A DNA stretch of 64,000 nucleotides from Actinoallomurus liliacearum (GCF_039542035.1 NZ_BAABHJ010000032.1:185622-249621), one strand, 5' to 3'. Positions 23,991 through 33,875 are shown, counted from the first letter of the stretch. Program-made: numbers and translations. The notes: a model not told the origin generated them from the sequence alone.

Positions 23991-24524
23991 TCATCGCACG
24001 TGGGCGGCGATGGTCCGGGCGCATTCCAGGGACTCGGTGCGGGTCGTGTCCACCTGCAGGTCGTAGACGACGCCCTGGTGAACGACCTCCGCCTGGGACG
24101 CCGCCATTCCGATGACCCGATCGCCGCGGGCGATCTCGCGGCCCGCGGCGACCGCGCTCTCGCACTGGACGCCGACCCACAGGACCTCGAGCGTGTCGAG
24201 CGCCTTCTGCCAGCGGCGCTGGGACTCGGCGCCGCCGAGGAAGACCTCATCGACGATGATCCGAGCGCCGGCACGGGCCATCGCCGCCACGCCCTCGATC
24301 CATGCCCCCTCCAGCACGCGGAACTCCGGCCCGATGACGACCTCGCCGTCCACGGCGACGTCGATCCCCGCATCCGAAGTCCGCGAGGCCGCGGGCATCG
24401 CCTGGATGAGTGTGTCCACTCCGAGGGCGAGCCACGGATCCGGCAGGACCGCCTGCAGGCACCGGGCGATCCCGGACTTCCCCGAACTGGACCCGCCGTT
24501 CAAAACGATCACCTGAGTCGTCAC
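23991..24524 (-). CDS. Chloramphenicol phosphotransferase-like small kinase
   Basis: 177 residues with a P-loop GGSSSGKS (residues 10-17), an Asp (GVDTLIQAMP) in the position that activates the substrate hydroxyl in CPT, and a lid-like stretch with Arg residues (AAGREIARGDRVIGMA). The family phosphorylates the 3-hydroxyl of chloramphenicol in Streptomyces venezuelae; most homologues have unknown substrates. It lies 28 bases after a methyltransferase gene on the same strand and is probably co-transcribed with it. Resistance to chloramphenicol is possible but not shown by sequence. Confidence 0.85.
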   Translation of the reverse strand: MTTQVIVLNGGSSSGKSGIARCLQAVLPDPWLALGVDTLIQAMPAASRTSDAGIDVAVDGEVVIGPEFRVLEGAWIEGVAAMARAGARIIVDEVFLGGAESQRRWQKALDTLEVLWVGVQCESAVAAGREIARGDRVIGMAASQAEVVHQGVVYDLQVDTTRTESLECARTIAAHVR

Positions 24525-24552
24525 CGCGCCACAGTAAAGGTGCGCCGGGCGA

Positions 24553-25308
24553 TCAGGGCTTGCGGGCCTCGATGAGCGTGCGAGTGGAATGCGCTATGAA
24601 CGCGCCCCGCTCATCAATGTGTCGGTGGAGTTCGAGCAGCCGGTCGCGGTACTCCTCGACGGTGAAGCCGGGGACCGTCCAGAGGACCTTGCGAAGGAAG
24701 TAGATGATCGCGCCGACGTCGAAGAACTCCATTCGCAGGCGTTCCATTCGCACGTCGACGACCTCCAGCCCGGCGGCGCGGGCCTCGGCCGTCTCCAGAT
24801 CCGGGTGGCGCCGGTGACGGGATTCCGGCTGCGGGCCCAGGAAGTACTCGACGAGCTCCCACGAGGTCTCGGGGCCGACATGCTGGGCGAGGTAGGTTCC
24901 CCCACTGCGCAGCACTCGGGCGATCTCTCCCCACCACACGGTGGCGGGATGCCGGGAGGTGACCAGGTCGAAGGCGGCGTCGGCGAAGGGCAGCGGAGGC
25001 TCGTCCGGGGCTGCGACGACGACAACGCCGCGTGGGTGCAGCAGCCGGGTCGCCTTCGCCACGTTCGGCGGCCATGACTCGGTGGCGACCATCGTCGCGG
25101 GGAAGACGGGCGCCTCGGCAAGCACCTCGCCGCCACCGGTCTGGATGTCCAACCCCGCACTCGCCGACGCCAGCCGCTCACTCATGAGCCGCTGGTAACC
25201 CCACGAGGGCCGCTCCTCCGTGGCCCGCCCGTCGAGCCAGGAGAAGTCCCAACCCTCTACCGAGACCGCCTCGGCCTCCGCCACGAGATCTTCGAACGAC
25301 CTAGCCAT
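24553..25308 (-). CDS. Class I SAM-dependent methyltransferase
   Basis: 251 residues from ATG 25308. The SAM-binding part is partly degenerate: motif I reads LDIQTGGGEVLAEA (canonical D-x-GxGxG), followed by ATESWPPNVAKA, the acidic loop DAAFDLVTSRHPATVWWGEIARVLRSGGTYLAQHVG and a C-terminal FFDVGAIIYFLRKVLWTVPGF. It resembles small-molecule methyltransferases of the UbiE/TehB type. An upstream in-frame start exists at 25392 but has no similarity. It leads a probable two-gene unit with the CPT-like kinase. Confidence 0.85.
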   Translation of the reverse strand: MARSFEDLVAEAEAVSVEGWDFSWLDGRATEERPSWGYQRLMSERLASASAGLDIQTGGGEVLAEAPVFPATMVATESWPPNVAKATRLLHPRGVVVVAAPDEPPLPFADAAFDLVTSRHPATVWWGEIARVLRSGGTYLAQHVGPETSWELVEYFLGPQPESRHRRHPDLETAEARAAGLEVVDVRMERLRMEFFDVGAIIYFLRKVLWTVPGFTVEEYRDRLLELHRHIDERGAFIAHSTRTLIEARKP

Positions 25309-25453
25309 GCCGACATTGTCCCGGAGAGCCACCGCCGGCGGCATCGGACTCGACTGGACGGGCCGCCGCGCGGACCGGGTACGGACCTCCACCGCAGGCC
25401 GGCTGCGCCCTCTTCGCGGGTCGGCCCGACGGACGTCGCGCCGGGCCGTGGGC

Positions 25454-28400
25454 TCAGGAGATCGGCGCGGCCGTCCGCGCGGCCGGGGCGTCGTGGCCGG
25501 CTCCGGTGACGGAGAGAGCCGAGCCGGTGCGGGTCTTGCGGACCCGGAGCTGCGTGGGGATGCGGGTGCGCAGCTCGGCGACGTGGCTGACGATGCCGAC
25601 CGCGCGTCCGCCGTCGCGCAGGCCGTCGAGGACGTCCATCACCTCGTCGAGGGTCTCCTCGTCGAGTGTGCCGAACCCCTCGTCGACGAACAGCGTGCCG
25701 ATCTCCGCGCCGTCCGCCTCGGCGGTCACCACGTCGGCGAGGCCGAGGGCCAGCGCGAGCGAGGTGATGAACGTCTCCCCGCCCGACAGGGTGGCCGGGT
25801 CGCGGTGCTGCCCGGTCCAGCCGTCGATGACGCGCAGCCCGAGCCCGCCGGTGCCGTTGCGGCCCCGCTCCCCCGCCGCGCGTTCGACGGTGTGCTCGAG
25901 GACGTACCGGCCGGCGGACATGTGGGTCAGCCGGTGGTTGGCGGCGGCCACGACCTGCTCCAGCCGGGCGGCCAGGACGTACGCCGACAACCGCATCCGC
26001 GCGGTGTTCACCGCGGGGTCGCCGGACGCGAGGGCGGCGAGCCGGGACACGAGCTCGTGGTGCCCGGCCACGGGACGCCAGGCGGCGGCGTGCCCCCGCA
26101 GCTCGGCCGCGAGTGCGGCGAGCCGGTCACGGCGGTGGCGGGCGCGGTCGCGTGCCGAGGAGACGGCCTGGTGGGCCTGGTCGGCGTCGGCGAGCGCGGC
26201 CTCGAGGGTGTCGAGGTCGGGCGGCGGCTCGGCGGCGGCCGCGGCGAGCTCGGGGTCGTTCAGGCGTGTCGTGACCCTGACCTGCTCGTCGTCATAGGCC
26301 CTGGCGCGCCGGGTCAGCTCCGCGCGGGCCGCGTCGTCGAGGGCGGCGGAGCGTACGGCCTCGACCGATGGGAAGCCCTCGGCCTCGGCGGCGTCGGCGG
26401 CCTCACGCCGCGTGGTGTCGGCGTCGTCGGTGGCCGCGCGGAGCTGCTCGATCGCGGTGGCGGTGTCGCGGAGCAGGTCGGCCTCGGCGCCGAGACGCCG
26501 GATCCGGGCCTCCAGGGTCGGGTCGCCGCCGCGCGCCTCGTCCAGGCCGGTGCGCAGGCGAAGCGACTCGGCGGTCAGGGAGACGCGCAGCGTGCGGTTC
26601 TCGGTGAGCGCGGTGTTGATCTCGCCCTGCCGGTCGCGGGCCTCCTCGTACTCGGCGTCGACCTGCCGGAGGTCGTCCTCGAGTCGTTCGACGTCGGCCG
26701 CGGCGGCCGTCAGGCCGGCCAGCTCATCCTGCGCGGTGAGGAGGGCGGCACGCAGGTCGTCGGCGGGATCGTCACCGGCGTCCTGGGCCGCCGCCGTGTG
26801 CTCGGTGCGCAGCTCGGCGAGGCGGGTGGCGATCCGCTCCCGCTCCTCTCCCGCCTGCTCGTAGGCGGCCTGGGCGGCGGCCTCGGCGGCCTCGTCCGGG
26901 AGGTCCCGGTCCGGGGTCGCGGGCGCCGGGTGCTCGGTGGATCCGCAGACTGCGCAAGGGGCGCCGGGCGCCAGCTCCCGGGCGAGCCGGGCGGCCATGC
27001 CCTCCAGCATCGCCTGGCGGATCTCCTGGAAGGCGTCCCGGGCCGCCTGGGCGGCGTCGGTCGCGGCGCGGTGCTCCTCCTCGGTCTCCGTGAGGTCCAC
27101 CGCCAGCGTGTCGCGCCGCGTCGCGGCGTCCAGCCGCCGCCGGGCCGTGTCCACGGCGGTCTCGGCCACGGGCCGGGCGGCGAGCCGGGCGCGCGTCCCC
27201 TCCAGTCGCTCGGCCAGGTCCTTGCGGTGGCGCGGAGAGTCGGTGAGGAAGAGGGCGAGCTCGGCCTCGTCCGCTTCGAGATCCAGGCCCCTGTCCTCCG
27301 CCTCCTTCAGCTCCCGGCCGAGGGCGGCGAGCCGTCGTTCGTCGTCGCGGCGCTGTTCGAGGACGGCGGCCTCCTCGCGGCGGGCGCGCTCCTCCTTGCG
27401 CATGACGTCGGCGTCGGCGGTGTCGGGGACGAGCCTGGTCACGGCGTCCCGCTGCCGGGCCACCACGGCCCTGGCCTGGTCGCGGCGGGCGGCGCGGCCC
27501 TCGGCGACGTGCAACAGCGGGAGCACGCGGCCGGCCCGCTCGGCGTCGCGCAGCGCTTCGGCCAGCGCGGCCCGCTCACCGACCCGCGCGGCCAGCGCCG
27601 CCGCCTCTGCCTCGGCGGCGGCGCGTTGCGCCCGCCGGTCGGCGACGNNNNNNNNNCGGCGGCGGCGCGTTGCGCCCGCCGGTCGGCGGCGGCACGGCCC
27701 CGTTCTGCGGCAGCCCGTGCCGCCGACAGGACCCTCACCGCGGCTGCGACCCGGTCCTCGGCGGCCGCACGGGCGTCGTCCATGTGGGCGGACAGCTCGA
27801 CCGCCCAGGCGGCGAGCGCGTCGGGGTCGAGGTCGGGCCGCTCGGCGCCAGCCGCCTCGGCCGCGCGGTCCGCGGTGGACCCGGCGGCGGTGCGCAGGGC
27901 CTCGGCCGCGCGCCCGGTCTCCTGGCGCCTGTCGCGCAGCCACTTCTCGACGTCGGTGAAGATCTCGGCGGCGAACAGCCGCTCCAGGACCGCGCGCCGC
28001 TTCTCGGCGTCGGCGCGCAGGAACGCCGCGAAGTCGCCCTGCGGCAGCAGCACCACCTGGCAGAACTGCTCGGCGTTCATGCCGAGCAGATCCCCGATCT
28101 TCTGGCCGGCCTCGTCGAACCGGGTCGACAGGGCCGCCCACTCACCGGCGCGCCACTCCTGGAGGAGGACCTTGGCCTTCTCCTCCGTGGTGCCGGTGCC
28201 GCGCAGCTTCGGCCGGTCCCACCGGGGCGACCGTGTGATCCGGAACCTGCGGCCGCGGATCGTCACCTCGCAGGCGACCTCGGGCGAGCGGTCGGGCGGC
28301 GCGTGGTGGCTGCGGAGGTTCTTCGCGTCGTTGCGGACGCTGGGCACCTTGCCGTACAGCGCGAAGCAGACCGCGTCGAGCACGCTCGTCTTGCCCGCGC

Positions 28401-28512
28401 CGGTCGGGCCGTTGATGAGGAACAGCCCCGCGTCGGACAGCGCGTCGAAGTCGATCCGCTCGGTGCCGGCGAACGGCCCGAACGCGGTGATCGTGAGGTG
28501 GTGGAGTCTCAT
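25454..28512 (-). CDS. sbcC: Exonuclease subunit SbcC (broken only by an assembly gap)
   Basis: The Rad50-like ATPase starts MRLHHLTITAFGPFAG with Walker A GPTGAGKT (residues about 35-42) and Q-loop QVVLLPQGDFAAFLR. It then has a long coiled coil with the zinc-hook CxxC (CAVC), and ends with the signature LSGGETFITSLALALGLAD, Walker B LFVDEGFGTLD and a D-loop. The two parts read in different frames on either side of a 9-N gap at 27648-27656. A 32-bp sequence is duplicated on both sides of the gap; collapsing the 44-base excess restores one frame of 1,004 codons, normal for SbcC. It partners SbcD for hairpin and double-strand-end processing. Confidence 0.93.
27613..27688. other. Assembly gap with duplicated flanks inside sbcC
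   Basis: Nine Ns (27648-27656) are bracketed by identical 32-bp stretches at 27613-27644 and 27657-27688 (core GCGCGTTGCGCCCGCCGGTC). The three bases next to the Ns differ. Two contig ends appear to have been joined without merging their overlap. Removing 44 bases joins the sbcC frames. Confidence 0.93.
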
Positions 28513-28561
28513 CGGACCGTCTCCCCGCGGGATCTCACCGGGCGGGCACCGTCGTGGAGTC

Positions 28562-29695
28562 TCACCGGGCCGCCTCCTCGCGCCGGTAGTGCTCGAACGC
28601 CTCGTGCAGCAGCGCGCGCTCGGCCTCGTCCGGCGCCGCGCCGCGCACCTCGGTGACGAAGTCGCAGGCGATCTCGGTCTCGGAGCGGCCCTTGACCCGC
28701 TCCGCCCAGGTCCGCTCGCCGGTGTCCGCGCTCCGCTCCGGCTCGAAGGCCAGCGCGAGGACGTGCGGGAACCGCCGCCGCAACCGGTCCATGGCGCCCA
28801 CGGGATGCTGAGCGTCGGTGAGCGTGACCTGCAGCCAGTGGTCCTCGTACGCGGCGAGGTTCTCGGCGGTGAGCAGGTCGTCGATGCGGCCCTCGAGCCG
28901 CTTGATCCGGCGGGGCACCGGCGCCTCGACGAACTCGGCGTGCACCGTCTCGCCGAGGTCGACCAGCCAGGTGCCCTTGGCGTGGTTCTCCTCGGAGAAG
29001 GAGTAGGCAAGCGGCGAGCCGGAGTAGCGCACGGTCTCGGTCAGCGGCTGGGCGCGGTGCAGGTGGCCGAGGGCGGTGTAGTCCACGCCGTCGAAGACGC
29101 TCACCGGGACGTTCGCCACTCCGCCGATCGCGATGTCGCGCTCGCTGTCGCTCGCCGCTCCCCCGGTGACGAACGCGTGCGCCAGGACCACCGACCGGCC
29201 GCCGCGCCCCGCCAGGTCGGCGCGGATCCGGCGCATCGCCTCGGTCAGCGCGGCGGTGTGGCCGCGCTCGGCGAGCTCCCACCGGCCACGGACGACCTCG
29301 GGCTCGAGGTAGGGGATGCCGTAGATCGCGGTGCCGTCGTCGAGGAGGACCGGCCGGCCGACCGTCTCCGGGTCGGTGCGCAGGTGCACGCCGGAGGCGT
29401 CCATCAGGTCGGCGCCGAAGCCGAGCCGCCGCGCGGAGTCGTGGTTGCCGCTGATCAGCACGACCCGGACCTTCTCGGCCAGGAGCCGCCGCAGCGCCTC
29501 GTCGCACAGGTCGACCGCGTCGACCGGCGGCAGCGCCCGGTCGTACAGGTCGCCGGACACGAGCACGCAGTCGACTCCCTCGGACCGGACCGTCTCGACG
29601 AGGTGGTCGACGAACGCCGCCTGCGCGCCGAGCATGTCCTCGCGGTGAAAGAACCGGCCGAGGTGCCAGTCGGAGGTGTGCAGGAGGCGGGGCAT
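28562..29695 (-). CDS. sbcD: Exonuclease subunit SbcD (Mre11-like)
   Basis: 377 residues with the calcineurin-like phosphoesterase motifs in order: HTSDWHLG (motif I), SGDLYDRA (II), LISGNHDS (III), LAHAFVTGG, and GHLHRAQP with SGSPLAYSFSE (IV-V). Mn2+-dependent nuclease of the SbcCD complex. ATG 29695 matches the family N-terminus MPRLLHTSDWH; an upstream start at 29746 is less likely. sbcC begins 49 bases downstream in the same direction, an operon seen across bacteria. Confidence 0.95.
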   Translation of the reverse strand: MPRLLHTSDWHLGRFFHREDMLGAQAAFVDHLVETVRSEGVDCVLVSGDLYDRALPPVDAVDLCDEALRRLLAEKVRVVLISGNHDSARRLGFGADLMDASGVHLRTDPETVGRPVLLDDGTAIYGIPYLEPEVVRGRWELAERGHTAALTEAMRRIRADLAGRGGRSVVLAHAFVTGGAASDSERDIAIGGVANVPVSVFDGVDYTALGHLHRAQPLTETVRYSGSPLAYSFSEENHAKGTWLVDLGETVHAEFVEAPVPRRIKRLEGRIDDLLTAENLAAYEDHWLQVTLTDAQHPVGAMDRLRRRFPHVLALAFEPERSADTGERTWAERVKGRSETEIACDFVTEVRGAAPDEAERALLHEAFEHYRREEAAR

Positions 29696-29779
29696 GCCCG
29701 GCAAGCTAACAGGCCCCGCCGACAACACGGACCTCACACGCCGCATCCGGTCCCTTTAGTGAGGAACATCCCGCTGGAC

Positions 29780-29819
29780 GCGGAAGACCCCCGGCGAGGG
29801 ACTCGCCGAGGGTCTCCGC
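29780..29819. terminator. Terminator after the 51-aa gene
   Basis: A long hairpin: 29785-29798 pairs with 29802-29815 (one mismatch), and GCGG (29780-29783) with CCGC (29816-29819) after a one-base bulge. It follows the minus-strand 51-aa gene by 18 bases and separates it from sbcDC. Confidence 0.75.
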
Positions 29820-29837
29820 TCTATGGGTGCTGCCGTG

Positions 29838-29993
29838 TCAGGCCGCCTTCCCCAGGTCGGACTTGGCGAGCAGCTGGGCCCGCTCCTCCGGGGTGGCGAG
29901 CCGCTCCCACTGCTCCAGGCTCTCCATGAGCAGGAGGGACTGGACGGTGCGGCGATTGACGAAGCGGTGTACAACGCGACGGAACTTAGGCAT
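29838..29993 (-). CDS. Small conserved actinobacterial protein (51 aa)
   Basis: ATG 29993 to TGA 29838 encodes a basic N-terminal half (MPKFRRVVHRFVNRRTVQSL) followed by an acidic helical end (EQWERLATPEERAQLLAK). The amphipathic, highly ordered composition and a dedicated terminator support a real gene. I know of no function; the basic half could bind RNA, DNA or membrane. Confidence 0.7.
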   Translation of the reverse strand: MPKFRRVVHRFVNRRTVQSLLLMESLEQWERLATPEERAQLLAKSDLGKAA

Positions 29994-30098
29994 GGCGATA
30001 TCCACTGACAGAAGATGGTTGGCGGAAGCGAGGTACCCCTATTATCGCACGTCACACCTGTTTTACCGGTCACTGGGGTGGCGTGTCGGCGAGGCTCG

Positions 30099-30773
30099 TC
30101 AGCGGGGTGTCGGAGTGACCAGCCCGGTCTCGTAGGCGACCATGACGAGCTGGGCGCGGTCGCGGGCGGCGAGCTTGGCGAGAAGGTTCCCCACGTGCGT
30201 CTTCACGGTCGCCGGGCTCAGGTACAGATGATCGGCGATCTCGCCGTTGGACAGGCCCCGGGCGATGAGGGTGAGCACCTCGCGCTCCCGGCCCGTCAGC
30301 CCTTCCAGCTCCCGTGCGGGCTGCCGGGCGGGCAGGGGCCGGCGGGCGAACTCCGCGATCAGCCGCCGGGTCACGGCCGGCGCGAGCAGCGCCTCGCCGG
30401 AGGCGATGACCCGGATCCCGGCGAGCAGGTCGGCGGGCGGGGTGTTCTTCAGCAGGAACCCGCTGGCCCCCGCGCGCAGCGCCGCGTGCACGTACTCGTC
30501 CAGGTCGAACGTCGTGAGGATCAGCACCCGGACGCCGGGCGGTCCGTCCGGACCGCAGATGCGCCGGGTCGCCTCGATGCCGTCCATCTCCGGCATGCGG
30601 ACGTCCATCAGCACCACGTCCGGGCGCTCGCGGACGGCGAGCTCGACCGCCTCCGTCCCGGTGCCCGCCTCGCCGACCGTGAGCAGGTCCGGGACGGTGT
30701 CGACAAGGACACGGAAACTTCCGCGCAGCAGCGCCTGGTCGTCGGCGACCAGGACGCGGACGGGTGCGGTCAC
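30099..30773 (-). CDS. NarL/LuxR-type response regulator
   Basis: 224 residues: a receiver domain with VADDQ (acidic pocket), phospho-acceptor Asp in VVLMDVRMP (about residue 54), Thr in ILTTFD and Lys in LKNTPP. The C-terminal LuxR HTH follows (LTGREREVLTLIARGLSNGEIA... ATVKTHVGNLLAKL). AAGGAGG precedes the GTG start. It lies 64 bases downstream of its sensor kinase gene; the pair is divergent from an ABC exporter, which it probably regulates. Confidence 0.95.
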   Translation of the reverse strand: MTAPVRVLVADDQALLRGSFRVLVDTVPDLLTVGEAGTGTEAVELAVRERPDVVLMDVRMPEMDGIEATRRICGPDGPPGVRVLILTTFDLDEYVHAALRAGASGFLLKNTPPADLLAGIRVIASGEALLAPAVTRRLIAEFARRPLPARQPARELEGLTGREREVLTLIARGLSNGEIADHLYLSPATVKTHVGNLLAKLAARDRAQLVMVAYETGLVTPTPR

Positions 30774-30837
30774 GGGACCTCCTTCGTCGGCCCCATGACC
30801 AAGGTGCTGTGCTTCCTGATTCCCTCGCTTCGCTCGG

Positions 30838-32061
30838 TCATGGATCCTCCGGGGCAGTACGGGGCAGGCGGGCGGACACCTCGAACCCGCCCTCGGGGCG
30901 CGGCCCGGCCGTCAGCGTTCCGCCGTACAGGTGGGCGCGTTCCCGCATCCCGATGATGCCGTGCCCGGGTTCCGGGGGCATCCGGTTCCCCGGCCCGTCG
31001 TCGGTCACCCGGATCCGTACTTCCTTCGCGTCGCCCGCCACGACGACCCGGCAGCGCGCCGGGGCCGCGTGCCGGACCACGTTCGTCACCGCCTCCTGCA
31101 CGATCCGGTACACCGAGCGCCCCATCCCCTCGGGCAGCCCCGCCACGCCGTGCACCGCCAGCTCGACGCGGACGCCGGCGGTCGCGGCGCGTTCGCACAG
31201 CTCGGTCAGCGCGGCGAGGTCGGGAGCCGGCCGCAGGTCAGGTGACGCGTCGTCGGAGCGCAGCATGCCGAGCATGGTGCGCATCTCGCCGAGCGCGTCA
31301 CGGCTCGTCGTCTCGATGACGCGCAGCGCCTCGCGTACCTCGCCGCCGGCGGCCGCGTCCCCCGCGGCGCGCGACTCGAGGACGTAGCCCGCGACCCCGG
31401 CCTTCACCCCGATCAGGCTGAGGGTGTGGGACACCACGTCGTGCAGCTCCCGCGCGATCCGCAGGCGCTCCTCGGTCACGGCCCGGTCGGCGAGTTGCTC
31501 GGCCGCCCGTGCGGCGTACGCGCGGCGTTCGCGCACGGCCCGGCCGATCGTCCACGCCCCGCCGAGCACCGGCGGGCCGATGAGGACGAAGTCGGTGGCC
31601 CCCGAGCCGCCACGCTGCCCGGCGAGGGTGGCCAGGAGCACGCCGAAGACGCTGATCCCCGCGATGACGAGCGTGGGCTCCCTGGGATGGCGACGCTCGG
31701 TCAGCGCGACCATGTACAACGCGAAGGCCGCGACGAGCAGCGGGTTCCAGCCGACGCCGGCGAGCATCGCCGCCACCGACGCCGCGAACACGATCCCGAA
31801 GACGGGCAGCGGCCACAGGCGCCGTACGGCGACGGGCACCCCGACCGCCCCGACGAGCAGGCAGGTCGCCCACATCGGCAGGTCCACCGGCCGGGCGAGG
31901 GCGACGCCGAGCAGGACGAGGGTCGATCCGACGGCGGCCACGGCATCGAGGGCGATCAACCGGCCCCGGCCGAGCCGCCGGGTGAAGACCGGATCGGGTT
32001 CGCGCACCGTCCGAACCGTACCGGCCCTCGTTCGCCCCCGCCTCCGACCCGAGTCCCTCAT
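30838..32061 (-). CDS. NarL-type sensor histidine kinase
   Basis: About 407 residues with an N-terminal region of five or so membrane helices, a HisKA_3 dimerisation domain (EERLRIARELHDVVSHTLSLI, phospho-His in RELHD) and the HATPase end (VQEAVTNVVRHA, DDGPGN, GHGIIGMRERAHLYGG). I used ATG 32061; GTG 32007 would remove an Arg-rich stretch and is equally possible. The unit kinase-regulator is divergent from the ABC transporter genes starting 115 bases away. Confidence 0.9.
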   Translation of the reverse strand: MRDSGRRRGRTRAGTVRTVREPDPVFTRRLGRGRLIALDAVAAVGSTLVLLGVALARPVDLPMWATCLLVGAVGVPVAVRRLWPLPVFGIVFAASVAAMLAGVGWNPLLVAAFALYMVALTERRHPREPTLVIAGISVFGVLLATLAGQRGGSGATDFVLIGPPVLGGAWTIGRAVRERRAYAARAAEQLADRAVTEERLRIARELHDVVSHTLSLIGVKAGVAGYVLESRAAGDAAAGGEVREALRVIETTSRDALGEMRTMLGMLRSDDASPDLRPAPDLAALTELCERAATAGVRVELAVHGVAGLPEGMGRSVYRIVQEAVTNVVRHAAPARCRVVVAGDAKEVRIRVTDDGPGNRMPPEPGHGIIGMRERAHLYGGTLTAGPRPEGGFEVSARLPRTAPEDP

Positions 32062-32175
32062 CCCCTGGTCGGAGTGGACCGCGCTCCGCGAGCCGCCGTA
32101 CGCGCCCGGGCGGAGGCCGCGATTCCACCGCCGCTCCGAAGCGCCGGCGGCCCGCCGTACGGGAGCGTCGAGACC

Positions 32176-33090
32176 GTGATCGAAGTGCGGAACCTCACCA
32201 AGAGATACGGCGGCACGGTCGCCGTCGACCGGTTGTCCTTCACGGTCCGGCCGGGCCAGGTGACCGGCTTCCTCGGACCGAACGGCGCCGGGAAGTCCAC
32301 CACGATGCGGATGATGCTGGGCCTCGATCGCCCGGCCGAGGGCCGGGTTCTCATCGACGGGCGGCCCTACGAACGGCTGACCGAGCCACTGCGGCGGGTC
32401 GGGGCGCTGCTCGAGGCCACGGCCGTGCACCGCGGTCGCCGGGCACAGGACCACCTGCGGTGGCTGGCACGGAGCAACCGGATCCCGGAGACGCGGGTCC
32501 GTGAGGTCCTGGCGATGGTCGGGCTGGAGGGCGTCGCCCGGAAGCGGGTCAGGGGATTCTCCCTCGGCATGTCCCAGCGACTCGGCATCGCCGCGGCGCT
32601 GCTCGGCGACCCGCCGATCCTGCTCTTCGACGAACCGCTCAACGGGCTGGACCCCGAGGGCATCGTCTGGATCCGGAATCTGCTGAAGGCGCTGGCGGCC
32701 GAGGGCAGAACGGTTCTCGTCTCCAGTCATCTCATGGGTGAGATGGCGCTGACCGCGGAACACCTCGTCGTGATCGGCCGCGGCCGGTTGCTCGCCGACA
32801 CCACCGTGGCCGAGTTCGTCACCGCCCACACCCGCTCGTTCGTACGGGTCAGGACGCCCGAGCCGGAGCGGATGCGGAACGCGATCGCCGCGGCCGGCAT
32901 CACCGTGACCCAGGTCGCGGACGGCACGCTCGAGGCGGACGGGACCGAGCCCGCGACGATCGGTGAGATCGCCGCCGCCAAGGGACTGATCGTGCACGAG
33001 GTCGCGATGCAGACCGCCTCGCTGGAGGAGGCGTTCATGCGGCTCACCGGGGATGTCGTCGACTATCGGGCCGGAGGTCCGCAGTGGTGA
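32176..33090 (+). CDS. ABC transporter ATP-binding protein (DrrA/CcmA type)
   Basis: 304 residues: Walker A GPNGAGKST (residues 33-41), Q-loop, signature FSLGMSQRLGIAAALLG, Walker B ILLFDEPLNGLDPEG and the H-loop SSHL. The tail of about 80 residues is typical of drug- or lantibiotic-type exporters. The GTG start fits the family N-terminus VIEVRNLTKRYGG. The stop overlaps the permease start. It is divergent from a NarL-type two-component system, an arrangement common for antibiotic-sensing exporters. Confidence 0.93.
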   Translation: MIEVRNLTKRYGGTVAVDRLSFTVRPGQVTGFLGPNGAGKSTTMRMMLGLDRPAEGRVLIDGRPYERLTEPLRRVGALLEATAVHRGRRAQDHLRWLARSNRIPETRVREVLAMVGLEGVARKRVRGFSLGMSQRLGIAAALLGDPPILLFDEPLNGLDPEGIVWIRNLLKALAAEGRTVLVSSHLMGEMALTAEHLVVIGRGRLLADTTVAEFVTAHTRSFVRVRTPEPERMRNAIAAAGITVTQVADGTLEADGTEPATIGEIAAAKGLIVHEVAMQTASLEEAFMRLTGDVVDYRAGGPQW

Positions 33091-33875
33091 ACACGGTCTT
33101 CGCGCGAGCGGCTGTGAGCGCTGAACTGATCAAGGTCCGCACCGTTCGGTCCACGGCCTGGACCCTCGCGCTGACCTTCATCCTCAGTGTGGGGCTCGGT
33201 GTCCTCTTCTGCCTCACCATTCGCCACGGCTTCGACCGGATGGACCAGCGGGCACGCGCCAACTTCGACCCCGTCACGACCGGTCTCTACAGTCTGACGC
33301 TGGGCCAGATCCCGCTGGTCGTCTTCGGCGTGCTGTGCGTCGCCACCGAGTACACCAGCGGCACGATCCGGGCCTCGCTGGCGGCGGTGCCGGACCGGGG
33401 CGTGTTCTACGGCGCCAAGGTGCTGGCCGCGACACTGCCGGCCTTGGCGTTCTCCTTGGTCACCGTCCTCGTGACGTTCTTCACGACACAGGCCGCGCTC
33501 GGCCCGCACGGCACCACCCTCGGCGAGCCGGGAGTGCCGCGCGCGGTCGCCTTCGCGTGCGTCTACCTGACGCTGCTGTGCGCCTTCGCGGTCGGCGTGG
33601 CGACCATGCTGCGCAGTACGGCGCTGTCTCTGGGGATCATGATCCCGTTGCTGTTCCTCGACTCCCAGGGGCTCGGCAACATCCCCAAGGTCCGGACGGT
33701 CGCGCAGTTCCTCCCCGATCAGGCCGGGCAGGTGATGATGCAGGCGGTGCGGCCGGATCGGTCGTACATCTCCCATCGCGACTTCGGACCGTGGACGGCG
33801 CTGGGCATCCTCGCGATCTGGGCCACGGCCGCCTGCGTCGGCGGGTACCTCGTCCTACGCCGCCGCGACGCCTGA
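33084..33875 (+). CDS. ABC transporter permease (ABC-2 type)
   Basis: 263 residues with six hydrophobic helices and the ABC-2 feature VATEYTSGTIRASLAAVPDRGVFYGAK between helices 2 and 3 (E-x-x-x-GT-x-R). GGAGG at 33073-33077 precedes the GTG, inside the end of the ATPase gene. It forms the membrane part of the exporter with the preceding gene. Confidence 0.9.
   Translation: MVNTVFARAAVSAELIKVRTVRSTAWTLALTFILSVGLGVLFCLTIRHGFDRMDQRARANFDPVTTGLYSLTLGQIPLVVFGVLCVATEYTSGTIRASLAAVPDRGVFYGAKVLAATLPALAFSLVTVLVTFFTTQAALGPHGTTLGEPGVPRAVAFACVYLTLLCAFAVGVATMLRSTALSLGIMIPLLFLDSQGLGNIPKVRTVAQFLPDQAGQVMMQAVRPDRSYISHRDFGPWTALGILAIWATAACVGGYLVLRRRDA

Noticed and set aside
25220..29929. Very long plus-strand open frame across the sbcCD region
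   Set aside because: It is the GC-rich antisense shadow of sbcC and sbcD, which have all their catalytic motifs on the minus strand.
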